From: an uncultured Flavobacteriales bacterium
GTDB lineage: Bacteria > Bacteroidota > Bacteroidia > Flavobacteriales_D > Sanyastnellaceae
NCBI GenBank assembly: GCA_937974555.1
Contig: CALJKR010000085.1
Span: forward strand, 1-32,313
Direction of reading: 5' to 3'
Length of the DNA: 32,313 nt
The translations under genes were made by a program, and so were the position numbers. The notes under the pieces were generated by a model, which did not search any database, had not been told where the DNA came from, and saw only the letters and a list, made by a program, of their open reading frames with translations. Below are positions 1 to 6,823 of this stretch, piece after piece. Numbering within the stretch: the stretch's first letter is position 1; the number at the start of each line of letters is the position of its first letter.

Positions 1-2
1 AT

Positions 3-50
3 CATGCGGAAAGTTTCGCTTCGCTCGTAACGACAAGCGCTTTCCGCATG
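3..50. repeat. 11-bp inverted repeat (hairpin)
   Basis: The arm catgcggaaag at 3-13 is perfectly complementary to ctttccgcatg at 40-50, around a 26-nt loop that itself contains cgcttcgctcg. There is no T tract next to it, so it does not look like a simple terminator. Confidence 0.6.
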
Positions 51-150
51 CTGTTCTCCAATCGAAATTTTTCTTTTCCTCGCTTCCGCGGTGCGACCGT
101 GAGGGACTTGGACTGCGCCCGGTGAATCAGCGGATCGGCGACAAGTTGGA

Positions 151-168
151 GGTGGACTTTAGTCCACC
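151..168. repeat. 8-bp palindrome
   Basis: The arm ggtggact (151-158) and its exact reverse complement agtccacc (161-168) are separated by two bases. It could be an operator, a recombination site or part of an intergenic repeat. Nothing in the sequence decides between these. Confidence 0.5.
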
Positions 169-241
169 GGATAGGAAAAACAAAACGGTGCGGATGATAC
201 CAACAGGATAACCGAAAAGAATCCATGCCAATCTCATTCCC

Positions 242-297
242 CGCACCGCTGTCTCAAATCCAAAAACTTGAAACCCAAATTTGAGATAAGCGGTGCG
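242..297. repeat. Two-part inverted repeat downstream of the Kelch gene
   Basis: The arm cgcaccgct (242-250) pairs with agcggtgcg (289-297), and the inner arm ctcaaat (253-259) pairs with atttgag (279-285). Only small bulges separate the two stems. It starts about 25 bases past the Kelch stop codon on the minus strand, so a terminator or 3' processing role is possible, but there is no clear U tract on either strand. Confidence 0.5.
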
Positions 298-322
298 TGA
301 GCGTTCGATTAATAAGGGGAAA

Positions 323-1684
323 TCATGCGCGAGATACGGGAATTCCTAATTTTTCGCGCTTTATTGCCGGATTTAATACGATTTTTTTGACGCGACGATC
401 CGATGTCAAACGCTCTTCTTGGTAAATCTCGGCCTCACTAATTCCGGTGTGGAGCGACAGTTTCTTTCGAAGTTCTTTCAATTTTAACTCTCGTCGCTTC
501 TTCAAGGTGTCAAAATTGGGATCCCCATGATTGAAATGGTGATTCATCTCTGACACCTCGATTCCATCCATGCCTGCGGTCCAAAATTGCGCCAAGATGG
601 CCAACTCCAGTTCCGACCACAACACGTCCTCCTCGCGCGCCTCTATGGCCTTCTCCAATCTTTTTCTTCTTCGCACCAACACCCAATAATATCCCAAAAC
701 GCCAATCATCCACCCATAGCATAACATGCCCACCACCGCCCAAGTTTGCTCGTGGGCCTCAGGGATACGCATGATCATGGGGTGCTGTTTTTTGATGGGA
801 CCCAAAAATTGAGTCAAATTGGAAAGGCGAACAAATATGCCACTCGCATCGTGATGAAACATAGCGATCATGGCCTCATCTCCTGCAGCGACAAAGCCTT
901 GAACATCGTAAAATCGATCGGCTTGATACTCCTCCACCCGCAGCGCATTGGCGTCAAAACGGAGCATGCGACTGCCCAATTGCACCCAATTGCCCGCACT
1001 GCTTGGGTAAAACTTGCCTCTTATCAAGGGCAATTGTATATCTGGATGTATTACACCCACGGCCTGCCAGGTATAACTGGGCAAATGCAATTTCCACAGG
1101 GAATGCAAAGTATCTTCGCCCAAGGTATTTCTCACTTCACCTCCCCAAAAATAAATGTCCTCTTTGCCCTGAAAATAATAGGAATTGCAACGATCAGGCG
1201 GCATGGGGCCTTTGGTTTTCCGCAAAAACCAACCGCCCGCAGACTGGTCAAAAGAGGTGGTGATGTTTTTGGTTTGAAAAAATCCATAGCCGCCGGTCAT
1301 CATGAGGGTATCGTGGAAGACATAAGCACACGAACCAAACTGATTTTTGTGGGCAAAAGAGTGATCTATGCGAACCAAAGAATCACCCATCCATTGCCAC
1401 ACTTTGCCACATCCTCCCATGACAAAATAATCTGCTTTACTTGTGTTCATGGGGAAATATTGCTCTTTCAATTCCTCCGCACTCATCGCCTCAGAATAAT
1501 GGATGACACGCTTGGTCCACGTGTTCGTATTTTTCTTGGCAGTATATACGGTGTCCCCATCCCAAATCACAAAACTTTCACGAACCGTACTATAAAAAAG
1601 AAAGGGCATTTGTTTAAAAAACAGTTCCTGACTTGATAAAGTACAAGAAAATAGGAGAAACGCACACAGCGCAAGGCTTTTCAT
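323..1684 (-). CDS. Membrane-anchored Kelch-type protein with cytoplasmic wHTH-like tail
   Basis: I chose the ATG at 1684, not one 18 bases upstream, because it begins a clean signal peptide (MKSLALCAFLLFSCTLSSQ). The protein has 453 residues. Residues 20-300 contain Kelch-like strands with Gly-Gly pairs near 90, 131 and 181, consistent with a periplasmic beta-propeller. One hydrophobic span lies at about 314-337, followed by RRRKR, which predicts an inside C-terminus. Residues 350-440 resemble a pattern I associate with Bacteroidota winged-helix-like tails: an ELELAIL helix, a KKRRELKLKEL helix, then a basic TSDRRVKKIVLNP strand. The propeller and membrane span are well supported. A DNA-binding or signalling role for the tail is inference. 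The gene lies 101 bases downstream of the response regulator on the same strand. Confidence 0.75.
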   Translation of the reverse strand: MKSLALCAFLLFSCTLSSQELFFKQMPFLFYSTVRESFVIWDGDTVYTAKKNTNTWTKRVIHYSEAMSAEELKEQYFPMNTSKADYFVMGGCGKVWQWMGDSLVRIDHSFAHKNQFGSCAYVFHDTLMMTGGYGFFQTKNITTSFDQSAGGWFLRKTKGPMPPDRCNSYYFQGKEDIYFWGGEVRNTLGEDTLHSLWKLHLPSYTWQAVGVIHPDIQLPLIRGKFYPSSAGNWVQLGSRMLRFDANALRVEEYQADRFYDVQGFVAAGDEAMIAMFHHDASGIFVRLSNLTQFLGPIKKQHPMIMRIPEAHEQTWAVVGMLCYGWMIGVLGYYWVLVRRRKRLEKAIEAREEDVLWSELELAILAQFWTAGMDGIEVSEMNHHFNHGDPNFDTLKKRRELKLKELRKKLSLHTGISEAEIYQEERLTSDRRVKKIVLNPAIKREKLGIPVSRA

Positions 1685-1688
1685 GATG

Positions 1689-1696
1689 CAAAAATG
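1689..1696 (-). promoter_or_regulatory. Candidate -7 box of the Kelch gene
   Basis: On the minus strand this reads CATTTTTG, one mismatch from the Bacteroidota TAnnTTTG box. A TTTTG that could serve as the -33 element lies 22 bases upstream. The box ends only 4 bases before the chosen ATG, so the transcript would have almost no leader. Confidence 0.3.
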
Positions 1697-1785
1697 CACC
1701 ATATCCCTGCGTCAATTACAAAAATTCTATATTTTTTATATGATGTTTTTCGGGATGAAAGAATTCCTCCCGCCGGGATTGGCGA

Positions 1786-2946
1786 CTAATTGACCAAACG
1801 CTTGACATCAGATTCAGAAATCACCTCGCCACCGAGGATCACCAATCGCTCAATGATATTGCGGAGCTCTCTGATATTGCCCGTCCAGGGTTGCTTCTGC
1901 AACAACTTCAATGCACCGGCTTCGATTTTCTTCAAAGGACGACCATAGTCCTCACATACTTTTTCTAAAAAATACTCGCTCAGCATGGGAACATCTTCCG
2001 CACGATCAGCCAACGATGGAACTTTAACCACAATAACACTCAATCTGTGGTACAAATCTTCTCTAAACCTCCCTGCTGCAATCTCTTCTTTGAGATCCTT
2101 GTTGGTGGCCGCCAAAACACGAACATTGACTTTGATGTCCTTTTCTCCGCCTACGCGTTGTATGCGATGCTCTTGCAAAGCTCGCAATACTTTGGCTTGA
2201 GCAGTGATGCTCATGTCTCCTATTTCATCTAGGAATAGGGTGCCTCCTTCAGCCAATTCAAACTTACCGGGCTTGGTTTTGATGGCACTGGTGAAAGCGC
2301 CTTTTTCATGCCCAAACAACTCGCTCTCTATTAACTCACCCGGAATAGCCGCGCAGTTCACTTCCACAAAAGGACCCGTTGCGCGGTTGCTCTTTTCATG
2401 CAGCTGCCGCGCAATCAATTCTTTCCCTGCGCCATTGGGTCCTAAGATCAGTACGCGCGCATCCGTAGGTGCCACCGTATCTACCATGGCTATCACTTCT
2501 TGTATGCCTTTGCTCTTTCCAATGATTTGGGTGCCTACGATACGGGCCACCTTTTTCTTGAGCGTTTGGGTTTCCCGCACCATTTGACCCGCCTGCGTTG
2601 CATTGCGCACAGTAACCAAAATGCGATTGAGATCCAGCGGCTTTTGAATAAAATCAAAGGCCCCTTTCTTCAATGCCTCTACAGCGGTATCGATGGAACC
2701 ATGTCCGGTAATCATCACGACCGGACTTTCAATGCCCATTTCTTTGACTTTGGATAGAAACTCAAGCCCATCCATTTTGGGCATTTTGATATCGGATATT
2801 ATCAAATCAAAAGTCTCCTGACCCACAGCTTTTAAAGCAGCTTGTGCATCAGGAGACTCAATAACGGTATGACTTTCATACTCTAAGATTTCTTTCAACG
2901 CCATGCGAATGCTGGCCTCGTCGTCTACCAAGAGTATTTTAGCCAT
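1786..2946 (-). CDS. Sigma-54-type response regulator lacking the Fis DNA-binding domain
   Basis: This 386-residue protein is an NtrC-type two-component regulator. The receiver domain covers about 1-120, with acidic D8/D9, phospho-acceptor D52 (ISDIKMP), T80 and K102. The AAA+ sigma-54-interacting domain covers about 138-375, with Walker A GPNGAGKE at 169-176, Walker B LFLDE at 237-241 and the arginine-finger region GRFREDLYHRL near 292. The loop that contacts sigma-54 reads GAFTSA (216-221) and not GAFTGA. The protein ends just after the AAA+ lid (VKRLVN), so the usual C-terminal Fis-type HTH is missing. The start lies 6 bases after the accC stop, which suggests co-transcription with accBC. 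No histidine kinase is encoded nearby. The family is certain. The target genes are unknown. Confidence 0.93.
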   Translation of the reverse strand: MAKILLVDDEASIRMALKEILEYESHTVIESPDAQAALKAVGQETFDLIISDIKMPKMDGLEFLSKVKEMGIESPVVMITGHGSIDTAVEALKKGAFDFIQKPLDLNRILVTVRNATQAGQMVRETQTLKKKVARIVGTQIIGKSKGIQEVIAMVDTVAPTDARVLILGPNGAGKELIARQLHEKSNRATGPFVEVNCAAIPGELIESELFGHEKGAFTSAIKTKPGKFELAEGGTLFLDEIGDMSITAQAKVLRALQEHRIQRVGGEKDIKVNVRVLAATNKDLKEEIAAGRFREDLYHRLSVIVVKVPSLADRAEDVPMLSEYFLEKVCEDYGRPLKKIEAGALKLLQKQPWTGNIRELRNIIERLVILGGEVISESDVKRLVN

Positions 2947-2952
2947 GTTGTC

Positions 2953-4287
2953 TTACATTTCAAAAGTTTCCATAAACTTCGTGGTGAAATTTCCTGCTCT
3001 AAAATCAGGATCTTTCATCAAACGCTGATGGAAAGGAATGGTGGTTTTAATTCCCTCGATGATGTATTCATCCAATGCGCGTTGCATTTTGGTGATTGCC
3101 TCTTCACGCGTTTGCGCCACGGTAATCAACTTGGAAATCATACTGTCATAGTTGGGCGGAATCACGTATCCAGCGTATGCGTGGGTATCCAATCGCACAC
3201 CATGCCCACCGGGACTGTGGTAAGCAGAGATTTTTCCAGGACAAGGAGCAAAGTTCTTGAATGGATCTTCTGCATTGATACGACATTGAATACTGTGCAT
3301 CTTGGGATAGTAGTTGCGTCCAGAAATGGGTTCACCTGCCGCCAATTTGATTTGCTCTTTCACCAAATCATAATTGATTACTTCCTCCGTAATGGTATGT
3401 TCAACTTGGATACGGGTATTCATTTCCATGAAATAGAAATCGCGGTTTTTGTCAACCAAAAACTCAACCGTTCCTACCCCTTCATATTGAACCGCCTCAG
3501 CCGCCTTAATGGCCGCTTGTCCCATCTTCTCACGAAGTTCATCCGTCATATAAGGAGAAGGCGTTTCCTCCACCAATTTTTGGTGACGTCTTTGGATCGA
3601 GCAATCACGCTCTGACAAGTGACAAGCCTTGCCATTTTTATCTCCTGCAATTTGGATTTCAATGTGACGTGGCTCTTCTACAAACTTCTCCATGTAGATG
3701 CCATCGTTTCCAAAAGCAGCACCCGCCTCACGGCGAACCGCTTCCCATGCATCGTCCAAAGACTCAGCATTGAAAACCACGCGCATCCCTTTTCCACCAC
3801 CACCTGCGGTGGCTTTCAACATCACAGGATACTTGATTTCTTTTGCAATTTTGTGTGCTTCTTCCAAAGACTCCAAAATGCCGTCAGAACCTGGAATACA
3901 AGGTACACCTGCATTCTTCATGGTTTGTTTGGCCGATGACTTGTCGCCCATCGCCTCAATCATCTCAGGAGAAGCGCCGATGAACTTAATGCCATTTTCT
4001 TTACAAACCTTGGAGAAGGTTGCATTTTCTGACAAAAACCCATAACCCGGGTGAATGGCATCTGCATTGGTAATTTCCGCTGCCGCGATGATATTTGAGA
4101 TTTTCAAATAAGAATCTTTGGATGCGGGAGGACCGATACAAACGGCCTCATCTGCAAAGCGAACGTGAAGACTATCGCGATCCGCAGTGGAGTATACAGC
4201 AACCGTTGCGATACCCATTTCCTTGCACGTACGAATGACGCGCAAAGCGATTTCGCCGCGGTTAGCAATTAAAATTTTCTTGAACAT
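2953..4287 (-). CDS. accC: Biotin carboxylase subunit of acetyl-CoA carboxylase
   Basis: This 444-residue cytosolic enzyme carboxylates the biotin of AccB using ATP and bicarbonate, the first half of malonyl-CoA synthesis. The N-terminal domain begins KKILIANRGEIALRVIRT. The ATP-grasp glycine loop GGGGKGMR is at 162-169, the ERDCSIQRRHQK segment at 226-237, and the catalytic MEMNTRIQVEH segment at 287-297. The length matches the family. It starts 11 bases after the accB stop. The carboxyltransferase subunits are not in the window. Confidence 0.97.
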   Translation of the reverse strand: MFKKILIANRGEIALRVIRTCKEMGIATVAVYSTADRDSLHVRFADEAVCIGPPASKDSYLKISNIIAAAEITNADAIHPGYGFLSENATFSKVCKENGIKFIGASPEMIEAMGDKSSAKQTMKNAGVPCIPGSDGILESLEEAHKIAKEIKYPVMLKATAGGGGKGMRVVFNAESLDDAWEAVRREAGAAFGNDGIYMEKFVEEPRHIEIQIAGDKNGKACHLSERDCSIQRRHQKLVEETPSPYMTDELREKMGQAAIKAAEAVQYEGVGTVEFLVDKNRDFYFMEMNTRIQVEHTITEEVINYDLVKEQIKLAAGEPISGRNYYPKMHSIQCRINAEDPFKNFAPCPGKISAYHSPGGHGVRLDTHAYAGYVIPPNYDSMISKLITVAQTREEAITKMQRALDEYIIEGIKTTIPFHQRLMKDPDFRAGNFTTKFMETFEM

Positions 4288-4298
4288 GCTTGAAAAGA

Positions 4299-4781
4299 TT
4301 AAGCGGGTTCTACCAAGAACAAAGGTTGATCGTACTCGATTGGAGAACTGTCGTTCACCAACACTTTCACGATTGTACCTGAGATTTCAGATTCGATTTC
4401 GTTGAACAACTTCATCGCCTCGATGATACATACTTTATCACCAGGCTTGATGCTTTGACCCACTTCAACAAATGGTGGCTTATCTGGACCAGCAGAGCGG
4501 TAGAAAGTACCAATCATGGGGCTTTTGATTTCAATCAAATGACTGTCATTGGCTGGTGCGGCGGCTGGAGCAGGCGCAGCAGCAACAGGTGCAGGTGCCG
4601 CAACGGGAGCGGCAACGGGCATTTGCATGGCTACAGGGGCCATGGGTGCCATCGCTGCGATGGGACTTCCACCCACTGGTGTTTTAATCGTGATCTTAAA
4701 ATCTTTCTGCTCGATTTCCACTTCACTGACTCCACTCTTGGAGACAAATTTGATCAGGTCTTGAATTTCTTTGATATTCAT
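4299..4781 (-). CDS. accB: Biotin carboxyl carrier protein of acetyl-CoA carboxylase
   Basis: The protein has 160 residues when started at the ATG at 4781. An ATG 24 bases upstream adds only MPTINRTK, whereas AccB proteins typically begin with a helix like MNIKEIQDLIKFV, so the inner start fits better. Residues 40-78 are an Ala/Pro/Met-rich flexible linker. The C-terminal biotinyl domain carries EAMKLFNEI with the biotin-acceptor lysine at K124. It carries carboxybiotin between AccC and the carboxyltransferase. It leads the accB-accC-response regulator group and has its own promoter-like box upstream. Confidence 0.96.
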   Translation of the reverse strand: MNIKEIQDLIKFVSKSGVSEVEIEQKDFKITIKTPVGGSPIAAMAPMAPVAMQMPVAAPVAAPAPVAAAPAPAAAPANDSHLIEIKSPMIGTFYRSAGPDKPPFVEVGQSIKPGDKVCIIEAMKLFNEIESEISGTIVKVLVNDSSPIEYDQPLFLVEPA

Positions 4782-4802
4782 TTTCGTTCGATTTATCGTT
4801 GG

Positions 4803-4810
4803 CAAATATA
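4803..4810 (-). promoter_or_regulatory. Candidate -7 promoter box for accB
   Basis: On the minus strand this reads TATATTTG, a full match to the TAnnTTTG box of Bacteroidota primary-sigma promoters. It ends 21 bases before the accB ATG. No convincing -33 TTTG is visible. It lies in the 52-base gap between fabH and accB, so accB may be transcribed both from here and by read-through from fabH. Confidence 0.45.
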
Positions 4811-4833
4811 CTCAAGGAAAATTAAGCGTGTTT

Positions 4834-5826
4834 TTAGCTATCGTAAGACCATTTTACCCAAACGGCACCCCACGTGAATCCACCTCCAAAGGCAGCTAAA
4901 ATCAAGTTATCTCCTTTCTTTAATTTCTTTTCCCACTCCCACAAACACAAAGGAATGGTACCGGATGTGGTGTTTCCATAACGCTCAATATTGACCATTA
5001 CTTTCTCTGGACCAACCCCCATTCGACGCGCCGTGGCGTCAATGATACGCAAGTTGGCTTGGTGGGGAACCAAGTAGGCTACGTCGTCTGCTGTCAATCC
5101 GTTTTTTTCCATGATTTCCGCACTCACATCGGCCATGCTTACTACTGCCGCTTTGAATACCGGCTGACCGTCTTGGAAGACAAAATGTTCACGTGCATCG
5201 ACGGTTGCGTGAGAAGCAGGCTTTACTGATCCTCCGGCTTTTTGATGCAAGAAGTGACGACCCGCACCATCTGATTTCAAAATAAAATCTTTGATTCCTG
5301 TGTCGTCCGTGCTCGCCTCCAAAAGAACAGCGCCCGATCCATCACCAAACAAAACACAAGTTGTACGATCCGTGTAGTCTACGATAGAAGACATTTTATC
5401 GGCACCCACCACCACCACTTTCTTGTATTTTCCAGTTTCAATAAACTGGGTGGCTGTAGACAAAGCGTAAATAAATCCAGAGCAAGCCGCATTCACATCA
5501 AAAGCCCAACAATTTCGAGCTCCAATTTTATCACAGATGATATTGGCCGTTGCTGGGAATTGGTGGTCAGCGGTAACGGTTGCGCATATCAACAAATCAA
5601 TTTCATCCGGCTGCATGTTTTTCTTGGCCAACAAACCTTTTACAGCTTCGGCAGCCATATCGCTTGTACCCAAGCCCTCTCCCTTAAGGATATGGCGCTC
5701 GGAAATTCCTGTTCGCGATTTGATCCACTCGTCATTGGTATCCACCATCTTCTCTAAGTCGGCATTGGTCAACAAATCTGCTGGCACATAGCCTTGAATA
5801 CCGGTAATTGCTGCTGTAATTTTCAT
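4834..5826 (-). CDS. fabH: 3-oxoacyl-ACP synthase III (KAS III)
   Basis: This 330-residue condensing enzyme starts fatty-acid synthesis by joining an acyl-CoA primer to malonyl-ACP. The Cys-His-Asn triad is visible: C115 in NAACSGFIYAL, H255 in VPHQANLRI and N285 in GNTTSGTIPL. The N-terminal TNDEWIKSRTGI motif is typical of the family. I chose the ATG at 5826 because the 18 residues gained from an upstream start (5880) run through the terminator hairpin and do not resemble FabH. Its substrate malonyl-ACP derives from the product of the accBC enzyme encoded just downstream. Confidence 0.97.
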   Translation of the reverse strand: MKITAAITGIQGYVPADLLTNADLEKMVDTNDEWIKSRTGISERHILKGEGLGTSDMAAEAVKGLLAKKNMQPDEIDLLICATVTADHQFPATANIICDKIGARNCWAFDVNAACSGFIYALSTATQFIETGKYKKVVVVGADKMSSIVDYTDRTTCVLFGDGSGAVLLEASTDDTGIKDFILKSDGAGRHFLHQKAGGSVKPASHATVDAREHFVFQDGQPVFKAAVVSMADVSAEIMEKNGLTADDVAYLVPHQANLRIIDATARRMGVGPEKVMVNIERYGNTTSGTIPLCLWEWEKKLKKGDNLILAAFGGGFTWGAVWVKWSYDS

Positions 5827-5854
5827 GCGTAACGTAAACTTAATATTGAAGGGG

Positions 5855-5862
5855 CGAAGGTA
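5855..5862 (-). promoter_or_regulatory. Candidate fabH promoter -7 box
   Basis: The minus strand reads TACCTTCG, a near match to TAnnTTTG. An ATTG that could act as -33 lies inside the terminator stem upstream. The box sits 28 bases before the fabH ATG and directly after the rpmF terminator, which suits a separate fabH transcript. Confidence 0.35.
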
Positions 5863-5867
5863 AACAC

Positions 5868-5895
5868 AAAAGCCCTGCAATGCAGGGCTTATTTT
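5868..5895 (-). terminator. Hairpin terminator between rpmF and fabH
   Basis: The 9-bp arms agccctgca (5871-5879) and tgcagggct (5881-5889) are perfectly complementary around one base. The minus strand continues TTTTGTGTTT after the stem, and there is an A-rich run before it. It lies 28 bases past the rpmF stop. It probably ends or attenuates the DUF177-rpmF transcript. Confidence 0.7.
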
Positions 5896-5916
5896 TCACA
5901 ATACAATGTGTACGAC

Positions 5917-6105
5917 TTAGGCGTTTTCTTTTTCCATCACCACTTTACCCTTGTAGTAAAGTTTTCCTTCATGCCAATGCGCATGGTGGAACAAGTGAGG
6001 TTGACCAGTAGTTGGGCAAGTAGCAACGTTAGGTGCTTCCAACTTGTAGTGCGTGCGACGCTTCGCTTGGCGCGTCTGCGAAATTCGGTGTTTGGGATGT
6101 GCCAT
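5917..6105 (-). CDS. rpmF: 50S ribosomal protein L32
   Basis: This 62-residue basic protein starts MAHPKHRISQTRQAKRRTHYKL, the typical L32 N-terminus, and continues with the Bacteroidota-like CPTTGQPHLFHHAHWHEGKLYYKGKVV segment split here only by length. Just one cysteine is present, so the four-cysteine zinc ribbon found in some L32 proteins is not preserved. It lies 12 bases after the DUF177 gene, the usual partner of rpmF. A terminator hairpin follows. Confidence 0.95.
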   Translation of the reverse strand: MAHPKHRISQTRQAKRRTHYKLEAPNVATCPTTGQPHLFHHAHWHEGKLYYKGKVVMEKENA

Positions 6106-6117
6106 CTTTTTCCGTTT

Positions 6118-6672
6118 TTATTCGTCATCCTCGTCCCAGTCTTCGTCATCCTCCAACTGATCTGAGGGGTTTTCTAGTTTCATGTTTTTTAATGCGATCC
6201 ATTTTGAATCCGAATCATCTTCTGTTTCTAACTCTCCCATTTTGGTCATCATGGCCGGGTCACATTCCCCTTCTTCGTGGGTTCTGCGCACAGGCAAGGA
6301 CAAATGAGCCAATTCAAACAAACGTTGTCGAATATCAATTTGGAACTCTTGCGGTCCAAATATCCAGATATCATCATCTTCATCTTCCGTTTGGTCACCA
6401 TGTTTAATCACCCAATGATCAGTGCCTGAAACCGGCACTTGAATCAACTCCCCGCAGCGGTCACAAGGCCATTGCATGGTTCCATTCAAGTCCATAAACA
6501 CTTCCATCATGGTTGACTTTTTTTCAATCGTCACCAACACTTGGAAATCAGATGTTGAAATCTCTGAATATTCAAAGTCTGCAAAGAACGCGTCTCCTAA
6601 CTCAAACTCAAAAGTGTGGGTTCCTAGTTTTAATCCGATGAACGGAATGATATAAGGATGCTTCACCCTCAT
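6118..6672 (-). CDS. DUF177 (YceD-family) protein
   Basis: This is a 184-residue cytosolic protein when started at the ATG at 6672. An earlier ATG at 6717 would place the start upstream of a good promoter box and add an unlikely N-terminus. The CxxC pair C70/C73 (CDRCGEL) in the middle and the very acidic tail (DQLEDDEDWDEDDE) are typical of the family. Members are encoded next to rpmF in many bacteria and have been linked to large-subunit rRNA. The biochemical role in this lineage is not established. Confidence 0.88.
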   Translation of the reverse strand: MRVKHPYIIPFIGLKLGTHTFEFELGDAFFADFEYSEISTSDFQVLVTIEKKSTMMEVFMDLNGTMQWPCDRCGELIQVPVSGTDHWVIKHGDQTEDEDDDIWIFGPQEFQIDIRQRLFELAHLSLPVRRTHEEGECDPAMMTKMGELETEDDSDSKWIALKNMKLENPSDQLEDDEDWDEDDE

Positions 6673-6694
6673 GAGTTTTCTGTTTAGAGGGGTG

Positions 6695-6719
6695 CAAAGA
6701 TAGGGAATTTTCAACAAAA
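6695..6719 (-). promoter_or_regulatory. Promoter of the DUF177-rpmF operon
   Basis: The minus strand reads TATCTTTG at 6702-6695, a full match to TAnnTTTG. A TTTTG at 6719-6715 lies 12 bases upstream of it. This spacing is shorter than the roughly 19 bases usual for a -33 element, so only the -7 box is convincing. It ends 22 bases before the chosen ATG. Confidence 0.55.
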
Positions 6720-6780
6720 TGAAAATTTTTGTTCAATTATCTTCTCATTTCAAAAACTTTAAGTAACTGGAGGCAACCTT

Positions 6781-6793
6781 GATAAATTTTATC
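6781..6793. repeat. 13-bp palindrome upstream of the FG-GAP gene pair
   Basis: The arms gataaa (6781-6786) and tttatc (6788-6793) are exact reverse complements around one base. It lies 31 bases upstream of the TTG start. It may be an operator. The rest of the 150-base divergent spacer is AT-rich, with no clear plus-strand TAnnTTTG box. Confidence 0.3.
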
Positions 6794-6823
6794 GTCAAAG
6801 TATCACCTTAACTAAAAGACTAC

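Larger units (their letters stand above)
1..322. other. Non-coding region rich in inverted repeats
   Basis: I see no credible gene here. A 74-codon frame on the minus strand (2-226) is very basic and has no recognisable domain. The region holds three inverted repeats (listed separately) and repeats the hexamer ggtgcg near 88, 187 and 292. It lies downstream of the Kelch gene on the minus strand. It may be an intergenic repeat element or a decayed sequence, which could be decided only by comparing copies elsewhere in the genome. Confidence 0.5.

Noticed and set aside
2..226. 74-codon minus-strand frame at the window start
   Set aside because: It spans two inverted repeats, is very basic in its second half, and has no recognisable motif.
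746..1636. Long plus-strand open frame opposite the Kelch gene
   Set aside because: It is fully antisense to a gene with a signal peptide, Kelch motifs and a membrane span. Its translation has no domain or sensible composition.
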